Below are positions 1-5,766 of a stretch of 8,551 nucleotides of DNA, in pieces. Location: the NCBI GenBank assembly GCA_031362415.1, contig JANLSK010000044.1:1-8551 (forward strand), given 5' to 3'. The position numbers and the translations under genes were made by a program. Positions within the stretch are counted from its first letter, which is position 1, and the number at the start of each line of letters is the position of its first letter. A model generated the notes under the pieces. That model was not told the origin of the DNA. It saw only the letters and a program-made list of their open reading frames with translations, and made no database searches. This DNA is from VFJJ01 sp031362415. Its GTDB lineage: Bacteria > Actinomycetota > Acidimicrobiia > IMCC26256 > VFJJ01.

Positions 1-784
1 GGTACGCCGTGGCCGTGAGCCAGGGCATCAGCGACGCGTTCTCGACCGGGTCCCAACCCCAGTACCCGCCCCAGCCCAGCGTCTCGTAGCTCCACCACGA
101 TCCGAGGACAATCCCCGCGCTGAGGAATCCCCAGGCGATCAGGGAGGCCCGGCGGGTGGCGACCAGCCAGCCCTCGCCCAGGCGTCCGGTGGCCAGGGCC
201 GAGATGGCGAACGAGAACGGCACGGTGAAGCCCACGTAGCCCAGGTACAGCATGGGCGGATGCACCGCCATCAGCACGTGGTTCTGCAACAGCGGGTTGG
301 GGCCCTTGCCGTCGGCGGGAATGGCGCCCGCCACCTCCTTGAACGGGTTGGCCGGGCCCACCAGCAGCACGAAGAAGAACAGGGCGACGGCCATCTGCGT
401 GACCAGCGCCCAACCCACGAGAGGATCGTCGGCGCGGTCGCGGAACTTGTGGGCCGACCAGGCCAGGTAGCTGCCGAGGATGAGCGCCCAGAGGATGATC
501 GAGCCCTCGAGCGCCCCCCACAGCGACGCCACGGTGAACAGCGTGGGGGTGGCCCGGGCGTGGTGATCGAACACGTACTGGAGGCTGAAGTCGTTGCTCA
601 GCAAGGCCCATTCCATGATGGCCGCCGCGGCGATGCCGGCTCCCAGGACCATGAACGCGGAGCGCCGACCGATGCGGACGAGGGTGGGGTTGCGTTTGGT
701 GATCCCGACCGACATGGCGACCACGCCGATCAGTGCCGACGAGCAGCCGATGAGGACCGCCAGCAACCCGAGCGAGGCTTTCAC
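1..784 (-). CDS. ccmF: CcmF, heme lyase subunit of cytochrome c maturation System I (N-terminal 261 residues, cut by window edge)
   Basis: CcmF is the large polytopic membrane protein that receives heme from holo-CcmE and takes part in ligating it to apocytochrome c at the outer membrane face. The visible part has several hydrophobic segments (about residues 3-25, 43-62, 83-107, 124-143, 178-198 and 213-230). Family motifs are clear: EGSIILW at 93-99, NPLLQNH at 163-169, HPPMLYLGYVG at 175-185 (the conserved periplasmic-side His region), and the tryptophan-rich heme-handling WWD motif WGGYWGWDPVENASLMPWL at 238-256. The window ends just where the next conserved His would be expected. Family members are usually about 650 residues, so more than half is missing; this is the window edge, not a truncation. 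The start is GTG at 784, because the in-frame codons up to the ccmE stop offer no other start and a later ATG at 716 would remove the first helix. The ribosome binding site is weak. The gene follows ccmE by 54 bases and is surely in the same operon. Confidence 0.95.
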   Translation of the reverse strand, partial: MKASLGLLAVLIGCSSALIGVVAMSVGITKRNPTLVRIGRRSAFMVLGAGIAAAAIMEWALLSNDFSLQYVFDHHARATPTLFTVASLWGALEGSIILWALILGSYLAWSAHKFRDRADDPLVGWALVTQMAVALFFFVLLVGPANPFKEVAGAIPADGKGPNPLLQNHVLMAVHPPMLYLGYVGFTVPFSFAISALATGRLGEGWLVATRRASLIAWGFLSAGIVLGSWWSYETLGWGGYWGWDPVENASLMPWLTATAY

Positions 785-838
785 GCGTTCACCCGCCCAC
801 CACTGCCGCCCCGAGGCACGACCCGATCCGTACCGCCA

Positions 839-1468
839 TCAGGCGCCCGGGCTCGTTGTGGGGGACGACTCGGCGGTGTCGACGCCGCCTCCGACGTCGG
901 TGAGATCGACGGCAGGAGGTACGTAGTCGTCGCCATAGTCGTTGCCGTGACGGATGAGGATGGTCTCCGACGCGAACACGTCACCGTCCCAATGGCCGTC
1001 GCACACGACCGGGGCCCCGTCGGCGAAGAGCTCGGGCGGGTCGCCCTGGTTGTTGACGGTGACCTCCCTGGTGCCGTCGGTGACCCGGAAGGAGACTCCA
1101 TCGGACGTGGAGGTGACGCTGCCCGGCACCACGGCGCCGGCCAGCCGGAAGCGACTCACGTCGCCGTTTTCCTTGCGCTCCAAGGCCTCGCCGACGGTGC
1201 GGTAGTACACGACGTTGCCCCGCAGACCGCCGAAGAGCAGAAAACCGATGGCACCAACGCAGGCCACAGCGGCGACCCAGTAGCGGGTCCGAGGGCGCGC
1301 GCGCCGGCTTCCCGGCCCCGGCGGGCCCTGAGGATCCGGCGGCGCCATCGGGAGCATCGGCTCGAGCGAGTCGAGCGGATCGGGCATGTCAAGGGTGGAG
1401 GGCGCCGCCGGGGCGTCGGCATCGGCGGTTACGGCGGCGTCGGGCGCGTCGTACGGGGTCAGGCCCAC
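839..1468 (-). CDS. ccmE: CcmE, membrane-anchored heme chaperone (His type)
   Basis: CcmE binds heme covalently through one histidine and carries it from CcmABCD to CcmF. The 209-residue protein has an unusually long cytoplasmic N-terminus (residues 1-60, rich in Pro, Asp and Ala), then RRARPRTR and one membrane helix at about 63-81. A beta-barrel domain follows at about 86-172. The heme motif is RHGNDY at 173-178, giving His174 and Tyr178 in the H-x-x-x-Y spacing of E. coli His130/Tyr134. It is therefore the ordinary His form, not the Cys form known from some archaea and sulfate reducers. The motif DPPELFADG at 143-151 matches the family's G-x-x-P-x-L-F-x-x-G region. The tail is Ser/Thr/Pro-rich. 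I chose the GTG start at 1468 because GAGGAG sits 9 bases upstream and it overlaps the ccmD stop by 10 bases. Internal ATGs (residues 28, 38 and 41) would give a more usual length and cannot be excluded. Confidence 0.94.
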   Translation of the reverse strand: MGLTPYDAPDAAVTADADAPAAPSTLDMPDPLDSLEPMLPMAPPDPQGPPGPGSRRARPRTRYWVAAVACVGAIGFLLFGGLRGNVVYYRTVGEALERKENGDVSRFRLAGAVVPGSVTSTSDGVSFRVTDGTREVTVNNQGDPPELFADGAPVVCDGHWDGDVFASETILIRHGNDYGDDYVPPAVDLTDVGGGVDTAESSPTTSPGA

Positions 1469-1596
1469 GGCGGTCGCTCCTCGGGAGGCAACGAGCGCAC
1501 GGCCCGGCGCAGGCGCCGTTGCAGCAGCACTGCGTACACACCCATGGCGCCCACGGTGAGGCTCCAGCCGCCGATGACGTACGCGGCGTCGGTCAT
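1459..1596 (-). CDS. ccmD: CcmD, small heme exporter subunit D (45 residues)
   Basis: CcmD is a short one-helix membrane protein that helps release holo-CcmE from the CcmABC complex. The 45-residue product has a hydrophobic helix at about 6-25 (YVIGGWSLTVGAMGVYAVLL) followed directly by a strongly basic stretch, QRRLRRAVR at 26-34, and a short polar tail. That is the usual CcmD layout of helix plus cytoplasmic positive charge. Position is the strongest argument: it lies exactly between ccmC and ccmE. Its ATG at 1596-1594 overlaps the ccmC stop as ATGA, and its TGA at 1461-1459 overlaps the ccmE start. CcmD is poorly conserved in sequence, so the call rests on size, topology and gene order. 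It is hidden inside a longer, meaningless reading frame and would be missed by a length cut-off. Confidence 0.88.
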   Translation of the reverse strand: MTDAAYVIGGWSLTVGAMGVYAVLLQRRLRRAVRSLPPEERPPWA

Positions 1597-2444
1597 GGTG
1601 GGCTCCCGGGTCCGGCGCCGACGGAGGCAGCGACAGTGTCCGGAGCGGATACGACGCTCGCCCCGGCCTCGGAGCGGCGTTCGACGATGGCCCGTTCGAG
1701 CTGGCGGTCGTCGGCCGCCTCCTCGATCCCGGCCAGGTCGTAGCGGCGCAACACCAGGAACAGGTAGATGAGCGTGAAGGTCACCACGGCCCACAGCAGG
1801 ATCCACGCCATCGTGGCGTCGAGCTGGGCGTCGCGATCCTCGCCGAAGACCGTCCCTTCCTGGTGCAGCGTGCGCCACCACGAGACCGAGAAGTGCACGA
1901 TCGGCACGTCGACGACGGCCACGAGCGCGGCGATGGCCGAGCGGCGGGCCCGCACCTGCGGATCGTCGGGCACCCGGCGCAGCGCCAGGTAGCCGAGGTA
2001 CAAGAAGAACAAGATGGCCGTGGTGACCAGACGGGCGTCCCACGTCCACCAGGTGCCCCACACCGGGCGACCCCAGATGGAGCCCAGGGCCAGGGTGAGG
2101 GCCGTGAAGAGCACGCCGATCTCGGCCGATGCCCCGGCCAGACGGTCGTAGTGCAGCGAGCGGGTGCGGGGCCAGAGATACAGCGCCGAGCACACGGCCG
2201 TGACGCCGAAGGCCAGGTAGGCGAGCCAGGCTGCGGGCACGTGCACGTACATGAGGCGCTGGGCGTCTTTCTGCACGGCATCGGTGGGAGCCACGAACAG
2301 GCCCAACCAGGCCAGCAGCGCCATCGAGGCCAGGCACGACCATCCGAGCAGGCTCACGAACCTGCGGCTGCCGAGCAGGCCCGAACGCGACGACCCGCTG
2401 CGAGAGCCCCGGACGGGGGTCACGCTCGTGGTCACCGGCGCCAT
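1593..2444 (-). CDS. ccmC: CcmC, heme-delivery membrane protein of System I
   Basis: CcmC is a polytopic protein of the heme-handling family that binds heme at the outer face and passes it to CcmE. With the ATG at 2444 it has 283 residues. Six hydrophobic segments are visible, at about 31-52, 70-91, 106-123, 139-156, 168-188 and 211-232. The WWD motif WGRPVWGTWWTWDARLV lies at 124-140. The two axial histidines are seen as YVHVP (His68) and VHFSVSWW (His184), matching E. coli His60 and His184. A charged and low-complexity tail from about 233 to the end is longer than in proteobacterial CcmC, as is the Ser/Arg-rich N-terminus. The start is uncertain. ATG at 2444 lies 13 bases after the ccmB stop but has no clear Shine-Dalgarno; ATG at 2483 would add 13 residues and overlap ccmB by 26 bases. 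The gene ends in an ATGA overlap with ccmD. Confidence 0.95.
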   Translation of the reverse strand: MAPVTTSVTPVRGSRSGSSRSGLLGSRRFVSLLGWSCLASMALLAWLGLFVAPTDAVQKDAQRLMYVHVPAAWLAYLAFGVTAVCSALYLWPRTRSLHYDRLAGASAEIGVLFTALTLALGSIWGRPVWGTWWTWDARLVTTAILFFLYLGYLALRRVPDDPQVRARRSAIAALVAVVDVPIVHFSVSWWRTLHQEGTVFGEDRDAQLDATMAWILLWAVVTFTLIYLFLVLRRYDLAGIEEAADDRQLERAIVERRSEAGASVVSAPDTVAASVGAGPGSPP

Positions 2445-2457
2445 CGGTTTCGGTGCG

Positions 2458-3132
2458 TCACGACTCCTCCAGCAGGGCTCCATAGGCCAGGACCCCGAGT
2501 GCCCCGTACACCAGACCGAACAGGGCGAGCAGCTGGACCCAGGGCCATCCGTCGGACGGGGTTCCCTGGAACCCAGCTTCCCACGCCCGGGTCCCTCCGA
2601 GCAGAACGGGGGCCAGCACGGGTAGCAGGAGCAGGGGCAACACCGTCTCGCGGGCCCGCAGGCCAGACGCCAGAGCAGCGAAGAGCGTCCCTGCGGCGGC
2701 CAGGCCCACCGTGGCGCTCAGCGCGCCGACGATCATCACCGGGCTCGACCGGACCTCCACGTCGTACACGGCGACGACGGCGATCCCGAGCACGAGCTCG
2801 AGGCCGAGGAGCTGGACGGCCACCGCGGCCGCCTTGCCGAGGAAGATCGACGCGCCGTCCAGCGAGCTCATCCGCAGCCCGTCGGCGGCGCTGTTCTCGA
2901 TCTCGACGGCGGCCGAACGGGCCGCAGCCAGGCTGGCCGCCAGGAGGATCGTCACCCAGAACAGACCCGGCGCGACCCTGGTGAGCGTGGGCCGATCGGC
3001 GTCGAGTGCCATCGCGAACAAGATGACGACCAGCCCGCCGAAGGGGAGCACCTGGTTGGTCGTGACCCGCGACCGGGCCTCGATGCGCAGGTCCTTGCCC
3101 GCGATCAACGCAGCCTCGCGCAGCAGGCTCAT
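2458..3132 (-). CDS. ccmB: CcmB, membrane permease subunit of the CcmAB heme-chaperone ABC complex
   Basis: CcmB is the membrane partner of the ATPase CcmA. The CcmAB complex is needed to release heme-loaded CcmE from CcmCD; it is no longer thought to export heme itself. The protein has 224 residues, the usual family length. The cytoplasmic N-terminus carries the family's KDLRIEARSR motif (13-22). About six hydrophobic segments follow, at roughly 31-43, 53-72, 101-124, 131-157, 165-180 and 200-220. The EIENSAADGL stretch (77-86) and RETVLPLLLLPVLAPVLL (161-178) match the conserved CcmB loop and helix. The ATG at 3132 overlaps the ccmA stop as ATGA, so translation is probably coupled, which is fitting for two subunits of one complex. 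Confidence 0.95.
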   Translation of the reverse strand: MSLLREAALIAGKDLRIEARSRVTTNQVLPFGGLVVILFAMALDADRPTLTRVAPGLFWVTILLAASLAAARSAAVEIENSAADGLRMSSLDGASIFLGKAAAVAVQLLGLELVLGIAVVAVYDVEVRSSPVMIVGALSATVGLAAAGTLFAALASGLRARETVLPLLLLPVLAPVLLGGTRAWEAGFQGTPSDGWPWVQLLALFGLVYGALGVLAYGALLEES

Positions 3133-3992
3133 GTGGACACCTCGTCCACCTCGGAACGGCCCACCTCGACCGGGTCAGGGTCGAGCACGTCCGAGTCCGA
3201 GCCTGAAGGAGAGTCTGAACCTGAGGTTGGAGTTGAGGTTGAGGGTATTCCGCCGGTTGGGAACCGGCCTCTGTGGGCCTCACCAGCCACGATGCGCACC
3301 TCGCGATGGGCCAGGCCCCGGGCCCGATCGAGCTCGTGCGACGAGAACACCACCGTCCGACCGTCGCTCGCGGCGTCGCGTACGAGGATGTCGAGCACGT
3401 CGCGGCCCTCGGGGTCGAGGCCGGCGTGGGGCTCATCGAGCAGCAGGAGCCGGGCATCGCGTACCAGGGCCGTGCCCAGCGACAATCTCCGCTTCTGGCC
3501 GGCCGAGAGGCGTCGGTGCTCGAGGTGGGCCTGCCGGGCGAGCCCCACCCGCTCGACGGCCCGGTCGGCGGCCTCGATTGCGGCGTGCTTGGAGCGCCCG
3601 ACGGCCCGGGCGGCGAAGCGCAGGTTGTCGAGCACCGAGAGATCGTCGTAGCAGAACGTGTCGTGCCCCAGCAGGGCCAACTCCGTCCTCACCGACCGTC
3701 GATCGACCGCCAGGTCGTGGCCCAGCACGTTGGCATCCCCCGAGGTCAGGGCCAGCAGCCCCGAGAGAAGGCGCAGCAGCGACGTCTTGCCGGCGCCGTT
3801 GGGGCCCGAGAGCAGGACGATCTCACCCTCAACGACATCGAGATCGACCCCGGCCAGCACCGGATAGCGACCGACGAGGCACACAGCGCTACGAAGACGG
3901 ACAGCCAGCGTGGGCAGAGCATCCTCCCGAACGACCTTCCCGTCAGCATCGCATGACCGTCCCTTCGCCCCCGAAACGCTGGTCACGGCCAA
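3129..3992 (-). CDS. ccmA: CcmA, ATP-binding subunit of the CcmAB ABC complex, with acidic Ser/Asp-rich tail
   Basis: CcmA is the ATPase that powers release of holo-CcmE. Counted from the TTG at 3992 the protein has 287 residues. The ABC domain spans about 28-240: Walker A GPNGAGKT (63-70), Q-loop area LALLGHDTFCYDDLSV (105-120) with His rather than Gln, as is common in CcmA, signature LSAGQ (162-166), Walker B LLLLDE (182-187), D-loop GLD (191-193) and switch His219 in FSSHE. The last 40 or so residues form a low-complexity Ser/Thr/Asp/Pro/Glu tail that ordinary CcmA proteins (about 200-220 residues) lack. The start is doubtful. Between the upstream in-frame stop at 4052 and the conserved domain only TTG 3992 and GTG 3986 serve, and neither has a clear Shine-Dalgarno, so leaderless translation is possible. 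It is the first gene of the ccm operon and is divergent from the sortase gene. Confidence 0.93.
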   Translation of the reverse strand: MAVTSVSGAKGRSCDADGKVVREDALPTLAVRLRSAVCLVGRYPVLAGVDLDVVEGEIVLLSGPNGAGKTSLLRLLSGLLALTSGDANVLGHDLAVDRRSVRTELALLGHDTFCYDDLSVLDNLRFAARAVGRSKHAAIEAADRAVERVGLARQAHLEHRRLSAGQKRRLSLGTALVRDARLLLLDEPHAGLDPEGRDVLDILVRDAASDGRTVVFSSHELDRARGLAHREVRIVAGEAHRGRFPTGGIPSTSTPTSGSDSPSGSDSDVLDPDPVEVGRSEVDEVST

Positions 3993-4002
3993 ACGCGCAT
4001 CG

Positions 4003-4015
4003 GGCCACAGTGGCC
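4003..4015. promoter_or_regulatory. Perfect 13-bp palindrome upstream of ccmA
   Basis: GGCCAC-A-GTGGCC forms a perfect palindrome with one central base, flanked by two direct CATCGG copies (3998-4003 and 4015-4020). It lies 11-23 bases before the presumed ccmA start and between the two divergent genes. It could be an operator or an RNA hairpin near the ccmA start. GC-rich DNA often makes short palindromes by chance, so its function is only inferred. Confidence 0.3.
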
Positions 4016-4030
4016 ATCGGCCGAGTGCGG

Positions 4031-4059
4031 TCGGACGAGTGCTCAGGGCTCACTACGAT
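4031..4059 (+). promoter_or_regulatory. Possible promoter of the sortase gene
   Basis: TACGAT at 4054-4059 fits the actinobacterial TANNNT -10 pattern. Seventeen bases upstream, TCGGAC at 4031-4036 is a poor -35. A transcript starting near 4066 would have a leader of about 22 bases containing the AGGAGA ribosome binding site at 4078-4083. The -10 is fair and the -35 weak. Confidence 0.3.
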
Positions 4060-4087
4060 GCTGCGGCGTCCCACCCCAGGAGAACCC

Positions 4088-5380
4088 ATGCCGGATCGGC
4101 CCGACGACCCCGCTGACGCCTCGAGCCCGATCGATCCCGACACCAGCCCCCACCCCCTCCCCGGCGATCTCTTCGGCGACAGCCGGGCCGCCCGGCGCAA
4201 CCGCCAGCGGGCTCGTCGACGCGCTCGCCGCGGCGACCGACTGGCCCGGGTGCTCGGCGGAGCCGGACGCACGCTCATCACCTCGGGGCTGCTGATCCTG
4301 CTGTTCGTCGCCTACCAGCTCTGGGGGACGGGCCTCTACACCGCCCAGCAGCAGGAGAACCTCAAGAACGACTTCCGCCAGGCGCTCGCGGCCGTCGCCT
4401 CCGACCCGACGGTCCCGGCCCCGACCACGACCGCGGCATCAACTCCGGTACCGACGACCTCGCGGCCCCGTACGACCGGGACCACCGGGCTCACGAACAC
4501 CACCCAGCCGGCAACGACGACCTCCACGCTGCCCCCCGCCCCGCCCACGGCTGACAGAGGAGAGCCCACTGCGCTGATGCGCATCGAGCGGCTCGACCTC
4601 GAGCTGATCGTGGTGGAGGGAGTCGGGCGCGACGACCTGAAGAAGGGGCCGGGCCACTATCCCGAGACGCCGCTGCCGGGCCAGTACGGCAACGCAGCCA
4701 TCGCCGGGCACCGCACCACCAACGGCTCGCCGTTCGGCCGTCTCGACGAGCTCGAGATCGGCGACGAGATCGTGGTCGAGACCTTGGCCGGCGAGTTCAC
4801 CTACCGGGTCACCACCGAGATCATCGTGAAACCCTCCGAGGTGGGCGTGTTGGCTCCCCCACCCGATCCCCGGGCTGCCATCTTGACCCTCACCACGTGC
4901 CATCCCCGGTTCTCGGCCAAGCAGCGGCTGGTCATCCAGGCCGTGCTCGTCGCCGACGCGAGCCCGCCGCCGTCGGTGTTCAGCCCCACGACGGCGACCG
5001 CCCCGACCGACGAGATCCCGGGTGACGACCCGTCCGAGGACCCGTCCGACGCTCCGGGCGATCCGGGGGGCAGCGACGGGTCCGGCACCGACGCCCCGGC
5101 GAACGACTCCACCGGCTCGCTCGGTTCGGGGCCGTCGACAGGCGTCGAGGCCGGCACCGACGCCCCGGCGATCGACGACGGCGAGATCTTCGAGTTCCAG
5201 CGCCCAGGCGGGGACTTCTATCTCGGGCTGAGCCTCGCCGCCCTGGTGGGTGCGCTCTGGTGGATGGCGTTCCGCCGCTGGACCCGTTGGTACGTCTGGT
5301 TCGGGGGCGTCGCGCCTTTCCTCGTGATGTTGTTCCTGTTCTACGTACAGCTCGAGAAGATCCTCCCCGCGGGCTACTAG
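4088..5380 (+). CDS. Class E-like sortase with C-terminal membrane extension
   Basis: Sortases are membrane-bound cysteine transpeptidases that cut a sorting motif in secreted proteins and join them to the cell wall. The protein has 430 residues. An acidic then Arg-rich cytoplasmic N-terminus (1-61) precedes a membrane helix at about 62-80, then a Thr/Pro-rich linker (105-157). The sortase domain spans about 160-290. Catalytic residues are visible: His208 in AGHRTTNG, Cys271 in LTLTTCHP and Arg280 in SAKQRLVI. The TLTTC-HP form points to class E. After it come a Ser/Pro/Asp/Gly-rich linker (291-365) and two membrane helices at about 378-394 and 401-420, ending LEKILPAGY. Most sortases lack this second membrane part. 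The start at ATG 4088 is fixed by AGGAGA four bases upstream and by the cytoplasmic-then-helix layout; the longer open frame upstream is an artefact of GC-rich DNA. The substrate is not in this window. The gene is monocistronic here. Confidence 0.93.
   Translation: MPDRPDDPADASSPIDPDTSPHPLPGDLFGDSRAARRNRQRARRRARRGDRLARVLGGAGRTLITSGLLILLFVAYQLWGTGLYTAQQQENLKNDFRQALAAVASDPTVPAPTTTAASTPVPTTSRPRTTGTTGLTNTTQPATTTSTLPPAPPTADRGEPTALMRIERLDLELIVVEGVGRDDLKKGPGHYPETPLPGQYGNAAIAGHRTTNGSPFGRLDELEIGDEIVVETLAGEFTYRVTTEIIVKPSEVGVLAPPPDPRAAILTLTTCHPRFSAKQRLVIQAVLVADASPPPSVFSPTTATAPTDEIPGDDPSEDPSDAPGDPGGSDGSGTDAPANDSTGSLGSGPSTGVEAGTDAPAIDDGEIFEFQRPGGDFYLGLSLAALVGALWWMAFRRWTRWYVWFGGVAPFLVMLFLFYVQLEKILPAGY
5082..5171 (+). 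repeat. In-frame 21-bp direct repeat in the sortase linker
   Basis: Identical 21-base units at 5082-5102 and 5151-5171 share the core CGGCACCGACGCCCCGGCGA. They lie 69 bases (23 codons) apart and both encode GTDAPA in the low-complexity linker before the C-terminal helices. Because the spacing is a multiple of three, recombination between them would change linker length without breaking the frame. Confidence 0.7.
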
Positions 5381-5419
5381 ACGACCGAGTCCGAGCCATG
5401 TGAAGGCCCCCTTCCCAAA

Positions 5420-5476
5420 CCTTCACGACACCTGGCTTGCGTGGCGGTGCATCGTTGGGGGAGCACGTCGTGAAGG
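5420..5476. repeat. Inverted repeat, 10-bp perfect arms, downstream of the sortase gene
   Basis: CCTTCACGAC (5420-5429) and GTCGTGAAGG (5467-5476) are perfect complements 37 bases apart. A third copy of the GTGAAGG core lies at 5400-5406, so the word occurs three times (plus, minus, plus) in 77 bases. GGGAGCAC is also directly repeated at 5459-5466 and 5475-5482. There is no T-run, so it does not look like a standard terminator. It may be a regulatory site for the short reading frame that follows, or an RNA structure. Confidence 0.45.
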
Positions 5477-5485
5477 GAGCACCTG

Positions 5486-5734
5486 ATGCCGCACGTACGG
5501 ATCGACGAACTCGGGTACTCAAGGAGGAGTCGGCTGACGCTCGTGCCGTCACGCTCCGACGACTGTCTGGTGGCTGATGGCGGCGTCCGAGGTCGGCTCG
5601 TTCGAGCTTGCCCGCAGGTTCGTTCACGTGACGAACGGGGGAAGCACCGAGCTGGTCGCTTCCGGCGGTCGCGGCCATCCCTTGCCTACCCGGATGTGCA
5701 GATCCTGGTGTTCAGATCCGCCGCCGCGAGCTGA
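5486..5734 (+). CDS. Doubtful small reading frame or gene remnant (82 residues)
   Basis: ATG at 5486 has a very good ribosome binding site, GAAGGGAG at 5472-5479, six bases upstream, just after the inverted repeat. The 82-residue product is Arg/Ser-rich, has no motif, membrane helix or signal peptide I recognise, and does not look like a conserved protein. Other frames give somewhat more natural stretches, such as a run ending VLKEESADARAVTLRRLSGG (stop just before 5580) and FELARRFVHVTNGG (about 5600-5640). The stretch may therefore be a gene broken by frameshifts. The whole gap 5381-5766 between the convergent sortase and ankyrin genes holds nothing else I can support. Confidence 0.2.
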   Translation: MPHVRIDELGYSRRSRLTLVPSRSDDCLVADGGVRGRLVRACPQVRSRDERGKHRAGRFRRSRPSLAYPDVQILVFRSAAAS

Positions 5735-5766
5735 GTGGCCGCGGACGGCCCGAGTGAGAGCGACAG

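Noticed and set aside
260..1771. Long plus-strand open frame of 503 codons opposite ccmF, ccmE and ccmD
   Set aside because: It is Arg/Gly/His-rich with no domain and lies opposite three clear ccm genes. Long antisense open frames are common in GC-rich coding DNA.
1863..2984. Plus-strand frame of 373 codons opposite ccmC and ccmB
   Set aside because: The composition is typical of antisense GC-rich DNA, and both opposite genes are certain.
2711..4087. Upstream extension of the sortase frame on the plus strand
   Set aside because: It runs opposite ccmB and ccmA and is low-complexity Arg/Pro/Ser. The ribosome binding site at 4078-4083 and the normal sortase N-terminus set the start at 4088.
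5400..5426. GTGAAGG ... CCTTCAC hairpin as terminator of the sortase gene
   Set aside because: It has a 7-bp stem with a 13-base loop and no T-run, and the same arm pairs better with the copy at 5467-5476. It is kept only as part of the inverted repeat.
5420..5480. Mobile-element end or attachment site at the inverted repeat
   Set aside because: There is no transposase or integrase nearby, no target duplication and no second element end.
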